From Burkholderiales bacterium (GTDB taxonomy: Bacteria; Pseudomonadota; Gammaproteobacteria; Burkholderiales; Burkholderiaceae_E), in assembly GCA_026399875.1 (NCBI GenBank), contig JAPLQF010000028.1, positions 20,509-84,508 on the forward strand: a stretch of 64,000 nucleotides of DNA, written 5' to 3'. The position numbers and the translations under genes were made by a program. The first letter of the stretch is position 1. Every line of letters begins with the position of its first letter. Below the pieces are notes generated by a model. The model made no database searches, was not told the DNA's origin, and saw nothing but the letters and a program-made list of their open reading frames with translations. Below, piece by piece: positions 26,377 to 36,120 of this stretch.

Positions 26377-27599
26377 ATGACCGAATCCAGCCCCCTTTCG
26401 CCACCCACCGAACTTCCGGTGAGCGCTTCCGCCCGTCGGGCGCTCGACATCGCCAAGCGAGGCTGTGACGAATTGCTGGTCGAGCAGGACTTCCTGCGCA
26501 AGATCGTCCGCTCGGAGGCCAGCGGTCAGCCGCTGCGGATCAAGCTGGGTCTGGACCCGACCGCGCCGGACCTGCACCTTGGTCATACCGTCGTGCTCAA
26601 CAAGATGCGCCAGCTGCAGGACCTTGGTCATACCGTCATTTTTCTGATCGGCGACTTCACCGCCATGATCGGTGATCCGTCAGGGCGCAACATGACGCGC
26701 CCGCCGCTCACTCGCGAGCAGATCGAAGCCAACGCGCAGACCTATTTCCAGCAGGCCAGCCTGGTCCTTGATGCGGCGCGCACCGAGATTCGCTACAACT
26801 CCGAGTGGAGCGATCCATTGGGCGCGCGCGGCATGATCCAGCTCGCCTCGCGCTACACCCTGGCCCGGATGCTCGAGCGCGACGACTTCACCCGCCGTTA
26901 TCGCGGTGGCATCCCGATTTCAGTCCATGAACTGCTCTATCCGTTGATGCAAGGCTATGACTCGGTTGCCCTGAAGTCCGATCTGGAACTCGGCGGCACC
27001 GATCAGAAATTCAACCTGCTGGTCGGCCGTGAACTGCAAAAAGAGTACGGACAGGAGCCGCAGTGCATCCTGACCATGCCGCTGCTGGAAGGCACCGACG
27101 GCGTGGACAAGATGTCCAAGAGCAAGGGCAACTACATCGGCATCACCGAAGACGCCAACAGCATGTTTGCCAAGACGCTGTCGATCAGCGACGTGCTGAG
27201 GTGGCGCTGGCTCAGCAGATTGCCGCATTGCGGATCGAGTGCGCGGGCGGACTCAATCCCCGCGACGTCAAGGTCAGGCTGGCAGGTGAAATGGTCACTC
27301 GATTCCATGGTGCGGCTGCAGCAGATGCTGCGCGCACCGGCTTCGAGGCGAGATTTTCGAGAGGGGCCCTGCCCGACGATCTGCAGGAGGTGCAGGTGGC
27401 GGGATCGCCGATCGCGATCGCGCAGTTGCTCAGGCAGGCCGGTCTGGCGGCCTCGGGGAGCGAGGCGCTGCGAAACATCGAGCAGGGCGGGGTGCGAATC
27501 GACGGTGACCGGGTAACCGACAAGGGGCTCAAGCTCGAGGCCGGCAGCTATGTGGTTCAGGTCGGCAAGCGTCGTGCGGCCCGTGTGACCGTCGTCTGA
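26377..27599 (+). pseudogene. tyrS: Tyrosyl-tRNA synthetase, frameshifted near 27200
   Basis: Starts at ATG 26377. The catalytic half is intact: '[17 protein letters not shown]' (HIGH-type motif), '[18 protein letters not shown]', '[11 protein letters not shown]'. After 'SISDVL' the frame is lost: the first frame runs as unrelated sequence to a stop at 27516, while the rest of TyrRS ('[19 protein letters not shown]' through the S4 RNA-binding domain to 'VGKRRAARVTVV') continues one base back in another frame to 27599. By comparison with remembered family spacing about 25 nt (the 'FELLSF' region) are missing. As read, the product would lack its anticodon-recognition part. It may be a true mutation with a second tyrosyl synthetase elsewhere, or an assembly error. 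Confidence 0.85.
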
Positions 27600-27611
27600 G
27601 CGGCGACCGCG

Positions 27612-28061
27612 ATGATCGCGCTGCTGCAGCGGGCTGCCCGCGCCCATGTGGTGGTTGACCGGCAGACCGTCGGCGAGATCGGCCCCGGCTTGCTGGTCCT
27701 GCTGTGCGCCGAGCGCGGTGACACGATGCGTCAGGGCGAGGCGCTGCTGGCACGAATGCTGGCCTATCGGATGTTCCCGGACGATACCGGGCGCATGAAC
27801 CGTTCGCTGGCTGACATCGGTGGCGGACTGCTGCTCGTGCCGCAGTTCACGCTCGCGGCCGATACCCGCAGCGGGTTGCGGCCGAGTTTCACCCCGGCTG
27901 CACCGCCCGAGGAGGCCCGGCGCCTTTTCGACGAGGTGGCTGCACGGGCGATCGCGCTGCATCGGCCGGTGGCGACCGGTGTGTTCGGCGCCGACATGCA
28001 GGTCCATCTGGTCAATGACGGCCCGGTCACTTTCTGGCTGCGTGTCGATCCACTACAATGA
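27612..28061 (+). CDS. dtd: D-aminoacyl-tRNA deacylase
   Basis: 149 residues, normal DTD length. Conserved motifs: N-terminal '[13 protein letters not shown]', the catalytic '[16 protein letters not shown]' and the chiral-selection 'NDGPVTFWL' (Gly-Pro-Val-Thr-Phe). The usual Ser before QFTL is Pro here ('VPQFTL'). The enzyme removes D-amino acids, notably D-Tyr, from tRNA, which fits its place 12 bp after tyrS; the two are probably cotranscribed. Confidence 0.95.
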   Translation: MIALLQRAARAHVVVDRQTVGEIGPGLLVLLCAERGDTMRQGEALLARMLAYRMFPDDTGRMNRSLADIGGGLLLVPQFTLAADTRSGLRPSFTPAAPPEEARRLFDEVAARAIALHRPVATGVFGADMQVHLVNDGPVTFWLRVDPLQ

Positions 28062-28199
28062 ACGTCTTCCGCGTGACTGGCGAGTAAGGGTGAATTGACA
28101 CCGTGAATCGCGGAATTGGGCGACGTCCGTCGCCAGCCGTTCGCCTGGGCAGTTGCCGGCATTCCGCCGGGGCCTTTGACTGCAACGAGGATTCAGCAA

Positions 28200-29444
28200 A
28201 TGTTTGATCGTTCCCAGGGCATCGCCCAGGTCGACCCGCAATTGTGGCAGGCCATCGAGGCCGAGAACCGCCGCCAGGAAGCGCATATCGAGCTGATTGC
28301 GTCCGAGAACTACGCCAGCCCGGCGGTCATGGCCGCGCAGGGCAGCCAGTTGACCAACAAGTACGCCGAAGGTTATCCCGGCAAGCGTTACTACGGCGGC
28401 TGCGAGTTTGTCGATGTCGCCGAAGCGCTGGCGCTCGAGCGCGTCAAGGCGCTGTTCGGAGCGCAGGCGGCCAATGTTCAGCCGCATTCGGGCGCGCAGG
28501 CCAATCAGGCGGTTTTCCTGGCATTCCTGAAGCCCGGCGACACCATCATGGGTCTGAGCCTGGCTGAAGGCGGCCACCTTACCCATGGCATGCCGCTCAA
28601 TCTGTCGGGCAAGTGGTTCAAGGTGGTTTCCTATGGCCTGGATGCCAACGAAGCGATCGACTACGACGCCATGGAGGCACGGGCCCGCGAGGCGCGTCCC
28701 AAGCTGATCATTGCCGGCGCGTCGGCCTATTCGCTGCACATCGATTTCGAGCGCTTCGCCCGGATCGCCCGCGAGATCGGTGCAATCTTCCTGGTCGACA
28801 TGGCGCACTACGCCGGTCTGATCGCAGCCGGCGTTTATCCCAATCCGGTGCCGCATGCCGACATCGTCACCTCGACCACGCACAAGAGCCTGCGCGGTCC
28901 GCGCGGCGGCATCATCCTGATGAAGTCCGAGCACGAAAAGGCGATCAACTCGGCGGTCTTCCCGGGTCTGCAGGGTGGCCCGCTGATGCATGTGATCGCC
29001 GCCAAGGCGGTGGCCTTTCACGAGGCGATGCAGCCGTCCTTCAAGGTCTATCAGCAGCAGGTGATCACCAATGCGCGGGTGCTGGCCGAAACACTCACCG
29101 CGCGCGGTCTGCGCATCGTGTCGGGGCGCACCGAAAGTCATGTGATGCTGGTCGATCTGCGGCCCAAGCAGATCACCGGCAAGGATGCCGAAGTGGTGCT
29201 TGGCGAGGCGCACATCACGGTCAACAAGAATGCGATTCCGAACGACCCCGAAAAGCCGATGGTCACCAGTGGCATTCGCCTTGGCACGCCGGCGATGACC
29301 ACCCGCGGATTCGGCGCCGAGCAGGCTGCGCAGGTCGGGCATCTCATTGCCGATGTGTTCGATGCGCCCCGCGATGCCGCCAACATCGACCGTGTCCGCT
29401 CGAAGGTGGCTGCGCTCACCGCGCAGTTTCCGGTCTATCGCTGA
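28200..29444 (+). CDS. glyA: Serine hydroxymethyltransferase
   Basis: 414 residues from ATG 28200 (GAGG upstream). PLP enzyme interconverting serine and glycine with tetrahydrofolate. Diagnostic: '[19 protein letters not shown]' at the N-terminus, '[15 protein letters not shown]', and the PLP-lysine motif '[15 protein letters not shown]'. A TACAAT -10-like element at 28054-28059, in the end of dtd, could start its transcript. The following nrdR begins immediately after the stop. Confidence 0.98.
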   Translation: MFDRSQGIAQVDPQLWQAIEAENRRQEAHIELIASENYASPAVMAAQGSQLTNKYAEGYPGKRYYGGCEFVDVAEALALERVKALFGAQAANVQPHSGAQANQAVFLAFLKPGDTIMGLSLAEGGHLTHGMPLNLSGKWFKVVSYGLDANEAIDYDAMEARAREARPKLIIAGASAYSLHIDFERFARIAREIGAIFLVDMAHYAGLIAAGVYPNPVPHADIVTSTTHKSLRGPRGGIILMKSEHEKAINSAVFPGLQGGPLMHVIAAKAVAFHEAMQPSFKVYQQQVITNARVLAETLTARGLRIVSGRTESHVMLVDLRPKQITGKDAEVVLGEAHITVNKNAIPNDPEKPMVTSGIRLGTPAMTTRGFGAEQAAQVGHLIADVFDAPRDAANIDRVRSKVAALTAQFPVYR

Positions 29445-29918
29445 ATGCGGTGCCCGTTTTGCGACCATGCCGAAACTCAGGTCATCGAGACCCGCGAGGC
29501 GGATGACGGCGATGCGCTGAGGCGTCGCCGTCGCTGCACGCAGTGCGACAAGCGCTTTACCACCTACGAACGCGTCGAGCTCTCGCTGCCGGCGGTGGTC
29601 AAGAAGAACGGTGTCCGAGCCGAGTACGACCGGCGCAAGCTGCGCGCCTCGCTCGCACTGGCGCTTCGAAAGCGGCCGGTGACCTCCGAGGAGGTCGATG
29701 CGGTCATCGCTCGCATCGAGGATGAACTGCTGTCGCTGGCAGCCCGCGAGGTGGCCAGCGAGAAGATCGGTGAACTCGTCATGCGCGAGCTCAGAAAGAT
29801 CGACAAGATCGGTTATGTCCGCTTTGCCTCGGTCTATCGCAAGTTCGAGGACGTCGATGAATTCGCCGAAGCGATCAAGGAACTCGGACCCCGGCGCAGG
29901 GTCGGACCCGAAAAATGA
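29445..29918 (+). CDS. nrdR: Transcriptional repressor NrdR
   Basis: 157 residues. N-terminal zinc ribbon with two CxxC pairs ('MRCPFCDH' and '[15 protein letters not shown]') and an ATP-cone domain ('[20 protein letters not shown]'). It represses ribonucleotide reductase genes in response to ATP/dATP. It starts with zero spacing after glyA (TGAATG), so translation is likely coupled. No NrdR boxes were noticed inside the window. Confidence 0.97.
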   Translation: MRCPFCDHAETQVIETREADDGDALRRRRRCTQCDKRFTTYERVELSLPAVVKKNGVRAEYDRRKLRASLALALRKRPVTSEEVDAVIARIEDELLSLAAREVASEKIGELVMRELRKIDKIGYVRFASVYRKFEDVDEFAEAIKELGPRRRVGPEK

Positions 29919-29956
29919 ACGCCGGCCTGGCCTTGTCCCAGGTTTAGAATCAGGCG

Positions 29957-31036
29957 ATGTTCACCCCGGCCGATCATGAGTTCATGACCCGCGCGATCGA
30001 GCTGGCGCGCAAGGGTCTCTACACCACCACGCCCAATCCGAGGGTCGGGTGCGTGATCGTCCAGGAGCAATTGATTGTCGGTGAAGGCTGGCATCACCGT
30101 GCCGGTGAGCCGCATGCCGAAGTGGTTGCGCTCGCCGAGGCGGCAGGCCAGCTGCGCGGTGCGACGGTCTATGTGACGCTCGAGCCCTGCAGCCATTTCG
30201 GCCGTACACCGCCCTGCGTCGATGCCCTGATCGACGCGCAAGTGGGCAGGGTGATCGTTGCGATGCAGGATCCCAACCCCTCGGTTGATGGGCGCGGCCT
30301 CAAGCGCCTGCGCGATGCCGGCATCGAGGTGCGATGCGGGCTGCTCGAGCAGGAGGCGCGCGAACTCAATATCGGCTTTGTCTCGCGCATGAGCCGCAAT
30401 CGACCCTGGGTGCGCCTGAAGCTGGCGACCTCGCTCGACGGGCTGACTGCCTTGCCTGACGGTACGAGTCAGTGGATCACCGGCGAGGCTGCGCGTCGCG
30501 ACGGACATGCCTGGCGCGCCCGAGCCTGCGCGATCCTCACCGGTATCGGCACGGTTCGCGACGACAATCCGCAGCTCAGTGTGAGGCTGGTCGAGACGCC
30601 GCGGCAGCCGATGAAGGTGGTGGTCGATTCGCGCCTCGAGATCGATCTCGAGGCGGCCGTACTCAAGGGCGCTCCCACGCTGATTGCGTGCGCGATCGAC
30701 AATCCGGCCAAGGTCCGTGAACTTCAGGATCGCGGCTGCGAAGTGCTGCCGATGGCCAATGGCCGCGGCAAGGTCGATCTGGCCGCACTCATGACCGAGC
30801 TGGCGGTGCGTGGCATCAATGAGCTGCATGTCGAGGCCGGCCACAAGCTCAACGGTTCGCTGATCCAGGCCGGCATGGTCGACGAATTGCTGATGTATCT
30901 GGCGCCCTCGCTGCTCGGCAAGGGCTTGCCCGGTTTCGAGCTCGACGCACCGCCCGATCTGGCGCACTGCCGCATGCTGCGCTTTACCGATGTCGAGCGC
31001 TTCGGCGCCGATCTGCGCGTCCTGGCCCGATTTTGA
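29957..31036 (+). CDS. ribD: Bifunctional riboflavin-specific deaminase/reductase
   Basis: 359 residues. N-terminal cytidine-deaminase-like zinc domain with 'GEPHAEVVAL' (H-A-E) and 'EPCSHFGRTPPC' (P-C-x8-C), and a C-terminal DHFR-like reductase domain from about residue 150 ('VRLKLATSLDGLTALPDG', 'ELHVEAGHKLNGSLI'). It catalyses the second and third steps of riboflavin synthesis. It lies 38 bp after nrdR and 37 bp before ribE. Confidence 0.97.
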   Translation: MFTPADHEFMTRAIELARKGLYTTTPNPRVGCVIVQEQLIVGEGWHHRAGEPHAEVVALAEAAGQLRGATVYVTLEPCSHFGRTPPCVDALIDAQVGRVIVAMQDPNPSVDGRGLKRLRDAGIEVRCGLLEQEARELNIGFVSRMSRNRPWVRLKLATSLDGLTALPDGTSQWITGEAARRDGHAWRARACAILTGIGTVRDDNPQLSVRLVETPRQPMKVVVDSRLEIDLEAAVLKGAPTLIACAIDNPAKVRELQDRGCEVLPMANGRGKVDLAALMTELAVRGINELHVEAGHKLNGSLIQAGMVDELLMYLAPSLLGKGLPGFELDAPPDLAHCRMLRFTDVERFGADLRVLARF

Positions 31037-31073
31037 CGGCGGGCGCCTCAACTTTCTTCCTGGAGCTGATCTG

Positions 31074-31709
31074 ATGTTTACCGGAATTGTCGCGGCGGTT
31101 GGCCGCATCGAGCGGGTCGAATCGCTGGGGCAGGGCGCGGGATTGCGCCTTCATGTCGATGCCGGTGGGCTCGATCTGAGTGATGTGGTGATCGGCGACT
31201 CAATTGCGATCCAGGGAGCCTGCATGACAGCCGTTGCGCTCGATGGGCAGCGTTTCAGCGTGGAGGTATCGCTCGAGAGCCTCGACAAGACCATCGGCCT
31301 GGGTGCGCCCGGTGAGGTCAACCTCGAGAAGGCGCTGCGACTGGCCGACCGGCTGGGTGGGCACCTGGTGAGCGGCCATGTCGACGGCCTCGGTGAGGTG
31401 GTGGCTTTCGAGCCGGTCGGCGAATCATGGCGCCTCGACATCCGCCTGCCGGCGATGCTCTCGAAATACCTGGCTTACAAGGGATCGGTCACGGTCAACG
31501 GCACCAGCCTGACCGTCAACACCGTGAAAGACCTGACCGACGGCGGCTGCGAGATCAGCATCAACCTGATCCCGCATACCCTGCAGTCGACCACGCTCAA
31601 GCACCTGAAGGCGGGCTCACGGGTCAATCTCGAGATCGACCTGATCGCCCGCTATGTCGAGAGGATGCTCAGTTTGCCGGTCAGTCTGCCGTCGCACCCG
31701 AACTCTTGA
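31074..31709 (+). CDS. ribE: Riboflavin synthase, alpha chain
   Basis: 211 residues from ATG 31074. Two lumazine-binding barrels: the first opens with 'MFTGIVAAVGRIERVE', the second around 'HLVSGHVDGLGEV', and 'VNGTSLTVN' is also present. It dismutates two lumazines to riboflavin. The final 29 bases overlap the 3' end of the convergent bug-type gene, so ribE is separated from ribB/ribH by that inverted gene. Confidence 0.97.
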   Translation: MFTGIVAAVGRIERVESLGQGAGLRLHVDAGGLDLSDVVIGDSIAIQGACMTAVALDGQRFSVEVSLESLDKTIGLGAPGEVNLEKALRLADRLGGHLVSGHVDGLGEVVAFEPVGESWRLDIRLPAMLSKYLAYKGSVTVNGTSLTVNTVKDLTDGGCEISINLIPHTLQSTTLKHLKAGSRVNLEIDLIARYVERMLSLPVSLPSHPNS

Positions 31710-32652
31710 CCACCGGCCCCCAGCGGTTGATTTCGGCGCGGATCATCTCGGCCATCTGATCGGGGCCGACGCCCACGATGACATAGCCCGCTTCGGTCAT
31801 GCGCTTCACAAAGTCGGGTGATTTCGTGGCCTTGACCGCTTCATCGGCCAGCTTTGCGACGATCTCTTTCGGCGTGCCCGCCGGGGCGGCCAGGCCGAAC
31901 CAGACACCCGATTCATAGCCCTTGACGCCGGCCTCGGCCACCGTCGGCAGATCGGGCAGGGTCGGGTCGCGGCGCGCACCGGTGGTTGCCAGCGCATTCA
32001 GGCGGCCTGCCTTGATATGCGGCAAGGCCGATGGGATGTTGTCGAACATCAGATTGACCTGGCCGCCGATCAGGTCTACCAGCGCCGGTGCGCTGCCCTT
32101 GTAGGGCACATGCACGATGTCGATCTTCGTGAGCTGCTTGTAGAGCTCAGCCGACATGTGGATGCTGGTGCCGCTGCCGCTCGAGGCGTAAATGAGCTTG
32201 CCGGGCTGGGCTTTGGCCAGCGCGGTCAGTTCGGCGACCGAATTGGCCTTGACCGCCGGATGGACGACCAGCACGTTCGACAGCGACACCAGGGCGGCAA
32301 CCGGGGTCAGATCCTTGTTGGGGTCGTACTGCATCTTCGGATAGAGCACCGGGTTGATCGCCTGGATGCCGCTGGTAGTCATCAGCATGGTGTAGCCGTC
32401 GGGTGCCGCCCGCGCGACTTCAGCGCCGCCGATGTTGCCGCCGGCACCCGGCCGGTTTTCGACGGTGACCGGCTGGCCGAGGGTCTTCGACATCTCGGCG
32501 GCAATCGCACGCGAGGCGATGTCGACCGCGCCGCCAGGCGGAAACGGGCAGATCAGCCTGATCGGCTTGGAGGGAAAGGTCTGGGCCTGGGCGGTGGCCG
32601 TCAGGGCCGCAAACAGCAGCGCAAGTCCTGCGCGAATCAGCGAACTCGACAT
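31681..32652 (-). CDS. Bug/TctC family tripartite tricarboxylate-type binding protein
   Basis: 323 residues. Sec signal peptide ending 'TATAQA', then the Bug hallmark 'FPSKPIRLICPFPPGGAVD', 'VENRPGAGGNIGGAEVARA' and 'YASSGSGTSIHMSAELYK'. A strong AGGAG lies upstream of the ATG. Bug proteins bind carboxylates or other small molecules in the periplasm and are massively expanded in Burkholderiales, often as orphans without TctAB, as here. It lies in reverse orientation inside the riboflavin gene series, which suggests a lineage-specific insertion. Confidence 0.93.
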   Translation of the reverse strand: MSSSLIRAGLALLFAALTATAQAQTFPSKPIRLICPFPPGGAVDIASRAIAAEMSKTLGQPVTVENRPGAGGNIGGAEVARAAPDGYTMLMTTSGIQAINPVLYPKMQYDPNKDLTPVAALVSLSNVLVVHPAVKANSVAELTALAKAQPGKLIYASSGSGTSIHMSAELYKQLTKIDIVHVPYKGSAPALVDLIGGQVNLMFDNIPSALPHIKAGRLNALATTGARRDPTLPDLPTVAEAGVKGYESGVWFGLAAPAGTPKEIVAKLADEAVKATKSPDFVKRMTEAGYVIVGVGPDQMAEMIRAEINRWGPVVKSSGATAD

Positions 32653-32742
32653 GTTCTCGAATCTCCTGGAAAAGGCCCTGAAGCGGGCCGTTCGACAATC
32701 AGTTTAGCTGGCGCACGCAGCAAGCAACAGCGCCCGGCCCGG

Positions 32743-32748
32743 TATACT
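32743..32748 (+). promoter_or_regulatory. Possible -10 element upstream of ribB
   Basis: TATACT lies about 78 bp before the ribB start in the divergent region shared with the bug-type gene. No good -35 is visible at 16-18 bp, so the call is weak. I see no FMN riboswitch in this leader. Confidence 0.3.
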
Positions 32749-32825
32749 TGACCCCTCCATCCGCGATGAGACCAGCGCAGCAAGGTCCAGCGGTCAATCA
32801 GGTCCGTCCCAGTCCGCGGTCTCTC

Positions 32826-33995
32826 ATGTCGACGCCAAACGTTCTGCCCCTGCACCCGTCAGCACCTGCGGCGCCCCACAGCGACGCGATTTCTCCGACC
32901 AGCGAGATCATCGCCGAACTGGCTGCCGGCCGGATGGTCATTCTGGTCGACGAAGAAGACCGCGAAAACGAAGGCGATCTCGTGCTCGCCGCCGACTTCG
33001 TGACGCCCGAGGCGATCAATTTCATGGCCCGTTTCGGACGGGGTCTGATCTGCCTGACACTCACCGAAGCCCGCTGCCGCCAGCTCAATCTGTCGCCGAT
33101 GGTGCAGGCCAACGGCACGGTGCACGGCACCAATTTCACCGCCTCGATCGAAGCCGCCGAGGGCGTGACCACCGGCATTTCGGCGGCCGACCGATCACGC
33201 ACGGTGCAGGCTGCGGTCGCGCCTGGCGCCAGGCCCGATGACCTGGTGCAACCCGGGCACATCTTTCCCCTGACTGCCAAGCCAGGTGGCGTGCTGATGC
33301 GCGCCGGCCATACCGAGGCCGGTTGCGACCTCGCCGAACTCGCCGGGCTCACGCCTGCCTCGGTGATCTGCGAGATTCTCAAAGACGACGGCACCATGGC
33401 CCGTCTGCCCGACCTGATCGAATTCGGACGCGAGCACGGCCTGAAAATCGGCACGATCGTCGACCTCATCCACTATCGCAGTGCCAACGAGAGCCTGATC
33501 GAGCGGGTCGGTGAGCGTGTCGTGCAGACCGCCTGCGGACCGTTTCGGATGATCATGTTCCGCGACAAGCCCAGCGGCTCGCCGCACCTGGTCATGGTGC
33601 GCGGCGAGTTCGGGCCGCAGGACGAGGTTCTGGTGCGGGTGCACGAGCCGCTGTCGGTGCTCGATCTGCTCGAAGTCGAGCGCGGTGCGCATGCCTGGTC
33701 GGTCCATCGGGCCCTCGAGGCGATCGCGGCCCACGGCAAAGGGGCGCTGGTGATGCTCAACTGTGCCCAGGACGGTTCGTCGCTGGTGCGTCGTTTCGAG
33801 GATCTTGCCAGCGGCCTGCCGGCTGACAAGCGCCCAAAGCGGGCGGCCAAGATGGATCTGCGCACCTACGGGGTCGGCGCCCAGATCCTGCGCGAAGTCG
33901 GCGTGGGACGGATGCGGCTGCTCTCCCAGCCCCGGCGCATGCCCAGCATGGCCGGCTACGACTTGCAGGTCGTCGGTTTCGAATCGCAGCCCTGA
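32826..33995 (+). CDS. ribB: 3,4-dihydroxy-2-butanone 4-phosphate synthase with degenerate GTP cyclohydrolase II domain (RibBX type)
   Basis: 389 residues from ATG 32826. The RibB domain (about 20-225) is intact: '[19 protein letters not shown]', '[15 protein letters not shown]'. The C-terminal RibA-like domain has lost the zinc cysteines: the expected 'C-L-T-G-D ... R-C-D-C-G' region reads '[20 protein letters not shown]', so it should not act as GTP cyclohydrolase II. Such RibBX proteins are known in Proteobacteria. A separate true ribA must exist elsewhere. It starts the ribH-nusB-thiL-pgpA-pncC series. Confidence 0.93.
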   Translation: MSTPNVLPLHPSAPAAPHSDAISPTSEIIAELAAGRMVILVDEEDRENEGDLVLAADFVTPEAINFMARFGRGLICLTLTEARCRQLNLSPMVQANGTVHGTNFTASIEAAEGVTTGISAADRSRTVQAAVAPGARPDDLVQPGHIFPLTAKPGGVLMRAGHTEAGCDLAELAGLTPASVICEILKDDGTMARLPDLIEFGREHGLKIGTIVDLIHYRSANESLIERVGERVVQTACGPFRMIMFRDKPSGSPHLVMVRGEFGPQDEVLVRVHEPLSVLDLLEVERGAHAWSVHRALEAIAAHGKGALVMLNCAQDGSSLVRRFEDLASGLPADKRPKRAAKMDLRTYGVGAQILREVGVGRMRLLSQPRRMPSMAGYDLQVVGFESQP

Positions 33996-34029
33996 GCTTT
34001 CTCCGGGCAGCATTACAAAGGACAACAGC

Positions 34030-34518
34030 GTGGATATTGAAGTTTTCAATGCAGAACTCAACGGCGAAGGCCTTCGCGTGGGCATCGTCCAGTCGCGTTT
34101 CAACGAGCCGATCTGCAGTGCCCTGCGCGAGTCCTGCCTGGCCGAGTTGGCCCGGTTGGGTGTGAGCGAAGAAGATGTCTTCATCTGCTCGGTGCCGGGT
34201 GCGCTCGAGATTCCGATGGCTTTGCGCCAGTTGGCGGCCGTCAATGAATTCGATGCGCTGATCGCGCTCGGTGCGGTGGTGCGCGGCGAGACCTATCATT
34301 TCGAGGTCGTCTCCGATCGCAGTTCGCAGGGCGTGATGCAGGTCTCGCTCGAATACGGCATGCCGATCGCCAATGCCATACTCACGGTCGACACCGATGA
34401 GCAGGCCCATGCGCGCACGCGCGAAAAAGGCGCCGATGCGGCTCGGGTCGCCATCGAGATGGCCAATCTCGGCGCCTCGCTTGCGTCGCTGGCACCCGAT
34501 GACGACGATGATGAGTGA
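34030..34518 (+). CDS. ribH: 6,7-dimethyl-8-ribityllumazine synthase
   Basis: 162 residues. GTG start at 34030, with AAAGGA about 8 nt upstream; the conserved '[17 protein letters not shown]' follows. Other motifs: '[14 protein letters not shown]', '[18 protein letters not shown]' and '[17 protein letters not shown]'. It condenses the RibB product with the pyrimidine to lumazine. The C-terminal acidic 'DDDDE' tail is unusual but short. Spacing is 34 bp from ribB and 9 bp to nusB. Confidence 0.97.
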   Translation: MDIEVFNAELNGEGLRVGIVQSRFNEPICSALRESCLAELARLGVSEEDVFICSVPGALEIPMALRQLAAVNEFDALIALGAVVRGETYHFEVVSDRSSQGVMQVSLEYGMPIANAILTVDTDEQAHARTREKGADAARVAIEMANLGASLASLAPDDDDDE

Positions 34519-34527
34519 CCGGACCCC

Positions 34528-35049
34528 ATGAATCGGCCCGAGCGGCCCGAGCGGCCCGAGCGGTCCGTTGCCTCTCGCGGCGAGGGCGCTCCGGGGTCGG
34601 AGTCCTTCGAGCGCACGCCGCCCAAGAGCGCCCGCAGACGATCCCGTGAACTCGCCATCCAGGGGCTCTACCAGTGGCTGGTCTCGCCCGAAGACGCCGG
34701 CGCGATCGAAGCCCACCTTGCCTCGACATCGCCGAGTTTCGAGAAAGCCGATCGCGATCATTTCTGCGAACTGCTGCATGGCTCGATTCGTGACATCGAT
34801 CTGCTGCATGCCCAGATCTCGCCCTTCATCGACCGGCCGCTCAACGAGCTCTCGCCGGTCGAGCATGCAGCGCTGCTGGTCGGCGCCTACGAGCTGACCT
34901 GTCATCTCGAGATTCCGTATCGGGTCGTCATCAACGAGGCAGTCGAGCTGGCCAAGACCTTCGGTGGCACCGACGGTTTCAAGTACGTCAACGGCGTGCT
35001 TGACAAGGTCGCTGCCAAAGCGCGGCCGACCGAGATTAGTCCGCGCTGA
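34528..35049 (+). CDS. nusB: Transcription antitermination factor NusB
   Basis: 173 residues. The helical NusB core begins near residue 33 ('[19 protein letters not shown]') and continues with '[23 protein letters not shown]'-type segments and '[27 protein letters not shown]'-type C-terminus. It binds boxA RNA with S10 for rRNA antitermination. The first 32 residues include a Pro-Glu-Arg triplet repeat not needed for the fold. ribH-nusB-thiL order is standard in Proteobacteria. Confidence 0.96.
   Translation: MNRPERPERPERSVASRGEGAPGSESFERTPPKSARRRSRELAIQGLYQWLVSPEDAGAIEAHLASTSPSFEKADRDHFCELLHGSIRDIDLLHAQISPFIDRPLNELSPVEHAALLVGAYELTCHLEIPYRVVINEAVELAKTFGGTDGFKYVNGVLDKVAAKARPTEISPR
34534..34566. 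repeat. 9-bp tandem repeat in nusB N-terminus
   Basis: Three exact copies of 'cggcccgag' (34534, 34543, 34552) plus a partial fourth, encoding P-E-R repeats immediately after the NusB start codon region. Confidence 0.85.
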
Positions 35050-35067
35050 GCGTCGGGCCGAACGCCG

Positions 35068-36120
35068 ATGGCGCTGGGCGAGTTCGAGCTGATCAGGACC
35101 TTCTTCGAGCGATCCGCCGGTCCTCGCCGGGCGCTGCTCGGCATCGGCGACGACTGTGCCCTGATCCGCCCCGGGACCGGTCAGTCGATCGCGATCTCCA
35201 CCGACATGCTGGTCGAGGGTCGGCATTTTTTTGCTGATGTCGATCCCGCGGCGCTGGGCCACAAAGCGCTCGCGGTCAATCTGTCTGACCTGGCCGCGAT
35301 GGGCGCGCGCCCGCTCGGCTTTACGCTGGCCATGGCGTTGCCGCAGGTCGACGAGCGCTGGCTGACAGCGTTTTCGAGCGGACTGTTTGCGCTCGCCGAT
35401 GCCCACGACTGCGAGCTGATCGGCGGCGACACCACCCGAGGTCCGCTCAATCTTTGCATCACGGTGTTCGGCGAAGTGCCGCCTGATGCTGCGTTGCGTC
35501 GCGACGGTGCGCGGGCGGGCGACGATCTGTGGGTCTCGGGCACCCTCGGTGCACCTGCCTGGGCAGTCGCCTGTCGGCTTCAGACCGAGGCTTTTCCGAT
35601 GGCGGGCGTCGATAACCCCGACGCCGGATCGAGCGCTGATTCGAATGCCGGCGCGCCTGCCACCCCACCGCACGCGGCGCTCGCCGCCGCCCGCTTGCGG
35701 CTCGAGCGGCCGCAGCCGCGGGTGGCCCTCGGGCTGGCCTTGCGTTCGGTCGCAAGCGCCGCCATCGACCTGTCCGACGGTCTGGTCGGCGATCTCGGTC
35801 ATGTGCTGACCCGATCGGCCGCAGCCGGTGGCGCGCCGCTGGGTGCACACATCGACTGGCCGAGCGTGCCGGTCGATACCGCGCTCGATCATCTGTACGA
35901 CTCGCAGCGCATCGCGCTGGCGCTTGCCGGTGGCGATGACTACGAGCTGCTTTTTTGCGCGCCGGCCCCGGCCCGTCCTGTCCTGGCGATGCTCAGCCGC
36001 TCGCTCGGCCTTACACTGACCCGCATCGGCACCGTAACAGGCGAGTCCGGTGTGCAACTTCTCGATGCCCATGGCGATCGGATCGATTTTCATGCAGCCG
36101 CTTTCGACCACTTCCGCTGA
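35068..36120 (+). CDS. thiL: Thiamine-monophosphate kinase
   Basis: 350 residues. Motifs: 'LGIGDDCALIRP', 'STDMLVEGRHFF', 'GHKALAVNLSDLAAMGARP', 'LIGGDTTRGPL', 'AIDLSDGLVGDLGHV', 'GGDDYELLFC'. It phosphorylates thiamine monophosphate to the active cofactor. A low-complexity stretch of about 25 residues (around 180-205, Ala/Asp/Ser/Pro rich) enlarges a loop compared with the usual about 325 residues. It begins 18 bp after nusB. Its last 29 bases overlap pgpA. Confidence 0.96.
   Translation: MALGEFELIRTFFERSAGPRRALLGIGDDCALIRPGTGQSIAISTDMLVEGRHFFADVDPAALGHKALAVNLSDLAAMGARPLGFTLAMALPQVDERWLTAFSSGLFALADAHDCELIGGDTTRGPLNLCITVFGEVPPDAALRRDGARAGDDLWVSGTLGAPAWAVACRLQTEAFPMAGVDNPDAGSSADSNAGAPATPPHAALAAARLRLERPQPRVALGLALRSVASAAIDLSDGLVGDLGHVLTRSAAAGGAPLGAHIDWPSVPVDTALDHLYDSQRIALALAGGDDYELLFCAPAPARPVLAMLSRSLGLTLTRIGTVTGESGVQLLDAHGDRIDFHAAAFDHFR

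Noticed and set aside
27181..27240. Programmed ribosomal frameshift in tyrS
   Set aside because: There is no slippery heptamer or downstream pseudoknot, no precedent in the family, and conserved residues are missing altogether, which frameshifting would not restore.
32653..32825. FMN riboswitch upstream of ribB
   Set aside because: The conserved RFN blocks are not visible in this leader.
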